Source: Cyrtodaria siliqua (taxonomy: Eukaryota; Mollusca; Bivalvia; Adapedonta; Hiatellidae). Taken from it: a stretch of DNA of 64,000 nt. The notes under the pieces were generated by a model. That model searched no databases and was not told the origin of the DNA. It worked only from the letters and a program-made list of their open reading frames with translations. The translations under genes and the position numbers were made by a program. The stretch spans positions 1 through 64,000 of the forward strand of contig JAWPHD010003254.1 of NCBI GenBank assembly GCA_037043455.1, read 5' to 3'. This document shows, piece by piece, positions 61,441-64,000 of this stretch. Within the stretch, counting starts at the first letter, position 1, and each line of letters opens with the position of its first letter.

Positions 61441-61799
61441 CTAAGAGCTTGTCAAGTGTTTGATGATTGAGAAATGTACATTAAACTGTGGAGTGCCCCC
61501 TATGGTGAAGTAATATGCGCAAGGAACTCTGGGTAAGAATTTCAAACAAGATGGCGGTACCCTTCGATAATTCGGAAATGTGTCAATATATTCGTGATAA
61601 ATTTGGATAATCTGAGATATTTCATCGTGGCAGGTAAATTTTGAAACACCAATCGACTCAAAAAAAAATCTTCTTTCAGCCTGTGCATATATAATATACA
61701 AACAATGCTGTTTAAAAGCGTGAAATCTTCCCAACAGATTCCGTTGGGAAAGTCCAGTCGTAAAATGTGCAATAATCAATACACGTTGATGCTCGCCAA

Positions 61800-63715
61800 T
61801 ACGAAAAATTTCAAAAGAGCATTAAACGTGTATTTTAACACACTACCCATAGACCTAGGTTTTCATTTCGTAATTTAAAATCGGGAATCCGGGAATTTCA
61901 TAATAAGTTTGTTTTAGTTCCTGCTGATAAAGCAACTAATACTATACTTATTGTTTGACGCCTCCATTACGTCGATGTTTTATCTGAGGAACTCGGGAGT
62001 ACTAATTCGTCTACTCCAGTGCAATATACTAAAGATAATGCTGTTACGACGCATAGCACTAAGTGCCAGATTTTCAAGCTGGAATAGACGAAAGGCAAAA
62101 CAGACTTCCAACGATGTACTGCATTCCCATAAGTACTTATGATTTCTTATGATTTTTCTACATTATATACAACTTTACCACACCACCTTATGAAAGACAA
62201 GCGTATTGCTCTCATTTAAAAACGTTTTCTAGGGAAAATATTACATATTTGGCCTGTAGCAATATTAAAGCGTTTTTTACTAACGGCAGTTTGGACAATT
62301 ACTGTGGACTTGCCATGAAGTTTGTGAATCACTTATTTTTCTATTAGATAATATTTTCGTCAGGTATGGAACTACCGTTTATAGACAAATTGTTGGTATC
62401 CGTATGGGTACGAACTGTGCACATCTTATCGCAGATTTGATTTTATATTGCTATGGAAGAGACTTCACCAGATACCCAGGCAGATGTTATTGAGGCCTTT
62501 AATGACACATCTCGATATCTGGATGAAATATTGAACATTGACAATCCTTTCTTTTCTATTATGGTTAATAATATATATCCTAAAAAGCTTCAACTTAACA
62601 AAGCTAATAGTTCTGATACTAACGTTTCTTTTCTCGATTTGCATCTCTCTATTGAAAATGGTGAAATAATTAGCAAAATATATGACAAGAGAGATGATTT
62701 TAATTTTGATATTGTTAATTATCCCCATTTAGATGAGGATGTTCCCCGTGCAACTTCTTATGGGGTCTATGTGTCTCAACTTATTCGTTTTTCTAGAGCT
62801 TGAACTCGAGTTGAGGACTTTAATATTCGTAATCTTTGTATAACTAAAAAGCTACTCAATCAGGGCTAACGTTACCATAAACTTCGTAAACCCTTTGCAC
62901 AATTGTATTATCGTTACCCTGATCTTCTTTCCAAATATAGAAGTAATTTAAGAACTCTTTTGCGACCATGACTATCAAAACTTGACTTCAATGGTGATGT
63001 GATTTACAAACTTCGTAAGATCCTTGGTCATGATCACTTTCATACTATCTTTTTAAACTTGTTAAAAGGTTATCAAACGAGGTTATGACACTATCATTTT
63101 CCAAAGCACTGCATGCATGATTGGTGGTGGACCCATTTACAGTTCGCCACTATGCTTTCCTCTTTAATTGTGCGATGACCGGACAGGTAGTGGACCCTAT
63201 GATGACGTCTGCCTAAAGTCCAAAAGGACGGAGACGTTTGATGTTTGTCTGCAGTGTTGTCTTGCCGTGCCCTGAATGTTTTATTCTCTTGTTGCTCTGG
63301 GTTCGGCCAAGTCACTGAGTACATTATTTGTGGCTTACTAGGCTACCGTTTTTTTGTATTTATATTTATACGAGCATCTTTGTGTTTTACTTATATTGCC
63401 TATTAATGCTTCCTTGTTGGTTAGACAATAGTTCATGGCGGGGATTTCTTTATTAACACTTTCCCGTTTTATTGGGATGACAGTAGAGTAAGTGTGAGAT
63501 TTGGTGTACCCCAGAACCTGATTTAAACCCCCGAAGGCCTTTTTTGCCACTGACCGTTCCAAGGCGGTAGCCCTATTGTCAAACCTTTTGGTGTTTGTGA
63601 CGTCATATTTCTTTATTTCTTTGTTAGCATTGCCATTCATGTTTATCCTTTTGTGTGTTTTTTGTTTTACTGTGTTTTGTGAAAGCTGCATTTCCTCTTC
63701 GACTTTTGTAATTAT
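61800..63715 (+). pseudogene. Longest RT-retroelement remnant, Penelope-like
   Basis: Reads, across frameshifts: an N-terminal NKFVLVPADKATN block (about 61900-61940), an LYTT block (about 62165), GIRMGTNCAHLIADL (about 62395), RYLDEILNIDN (about 62513; the catalytic YxDD is changed to YLDE), then NKANSSDTNVSFLDLHLSIE and a long C-terminal part ending in frame-broken VDPMMTSA, followed by the 3' region. Several stops show it is dead. Assignment to Penelope-like elements is from remembered family character; no endonuclease domain was seen. Confidence 0.8.
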
Positions 63716-63859
63716 TTTTTATTGACTTTGTTCAACACCTCTCACGCACCTAACACCGGCTTAGACGGTCTTGAGTTCGTCTATGCAAACGCGTTTTATG
63801 ATGTAAATCAACCTTATTTGTATCAACCTTTTATTTCGGCCTCTTGTCACGATCATATT

Positions 63860-64000
63860 TGTGTGTCGAATTACAATGGTTGGTTGGTGCACCCTAGAGC
63901 TTGGTTTAAATCCCCAGCGGCCTATATGCCACTGACCTTTCCAAGGCGGTAGCCCTATTGACAACCCTTTTACGTTTGTGATGTTATACCTTGCCTTTTA
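63860..64000 (+). pseudogene. Second RT-retroelement 3' fragment, cut by the window edge
   Basis: gtgcaccctagagcttggtt, gacctttccaaggcggtagc and tatgttataccttgcctttta-like sequence repeat the 3' region of the copy just before it. Confidence 0.8.

Overview
The window looks like nuclear DNA of a bivalve mollusc; the species cannot be named from sequence alone. It is AT-rich and full of satellites, tRNA-derived SINEs, MITEs and decayed reverse-transcriptase elements. Its one convincing gene has 21 small exons with canonical GT/AG introns. No prokaryotic, organellar or viral organisation is visible.

Layout. Positions 1-9276 are one satellite array of a ~38 bp monomer with a ~1.9-2 kb higher-order repeat, ending in a GTCT microsatellite. 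From 9300 to 17300 there is no convincing gene: two SINEs (about 12210-12480 and 15955-16276), a MITE (13185-13527) and two opposite-facing copies of another repeat. From 17359 to 56914 (+) lies one gene, reconstructed here exon by exon. Its introns hold at least ten fragments of one reverse-transcriptase retroelement family, several MITEs, SINEs nested inside older elements, and many minisatellites. From 56915 to 64000 come a foldback element just after the stop codon, a G-rich repeat array (about 58980-60130), and the longest remnant of the RT element (61800-63715) followed by a second copy running off the edge.

The gene. The 21 exons (2,949 nt with stop, 982 residues) keep reading phase across all 20 junctions. 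The order is: an unrecognised N-terminal segment (residues 1-95), ankyrin repeats (about 100-241), one or two ZU5-like segments separated by a Ser-rich insert (about 266-620), a UPA-like domain (about 620-757), a canonical death domain (about 776-864) and a second, divergent death-fold domain (about 891-982). This resembles the ZU5-UPA-DD module of ankyrins, PIDD and UNC5, but with few ankyrin repeats and two C-terminal death-fold domains. It suggests an intracellular adaptor in death/innate-immune signalling; that role is inference. Two phase-compatible extra exons hint at isoforms: one starting just before the ankyrin repeats, one ending after the first death domain.

Most other long open frames arise from tandem repeats whose unit length keeps frames open; they are not annotated as genes.
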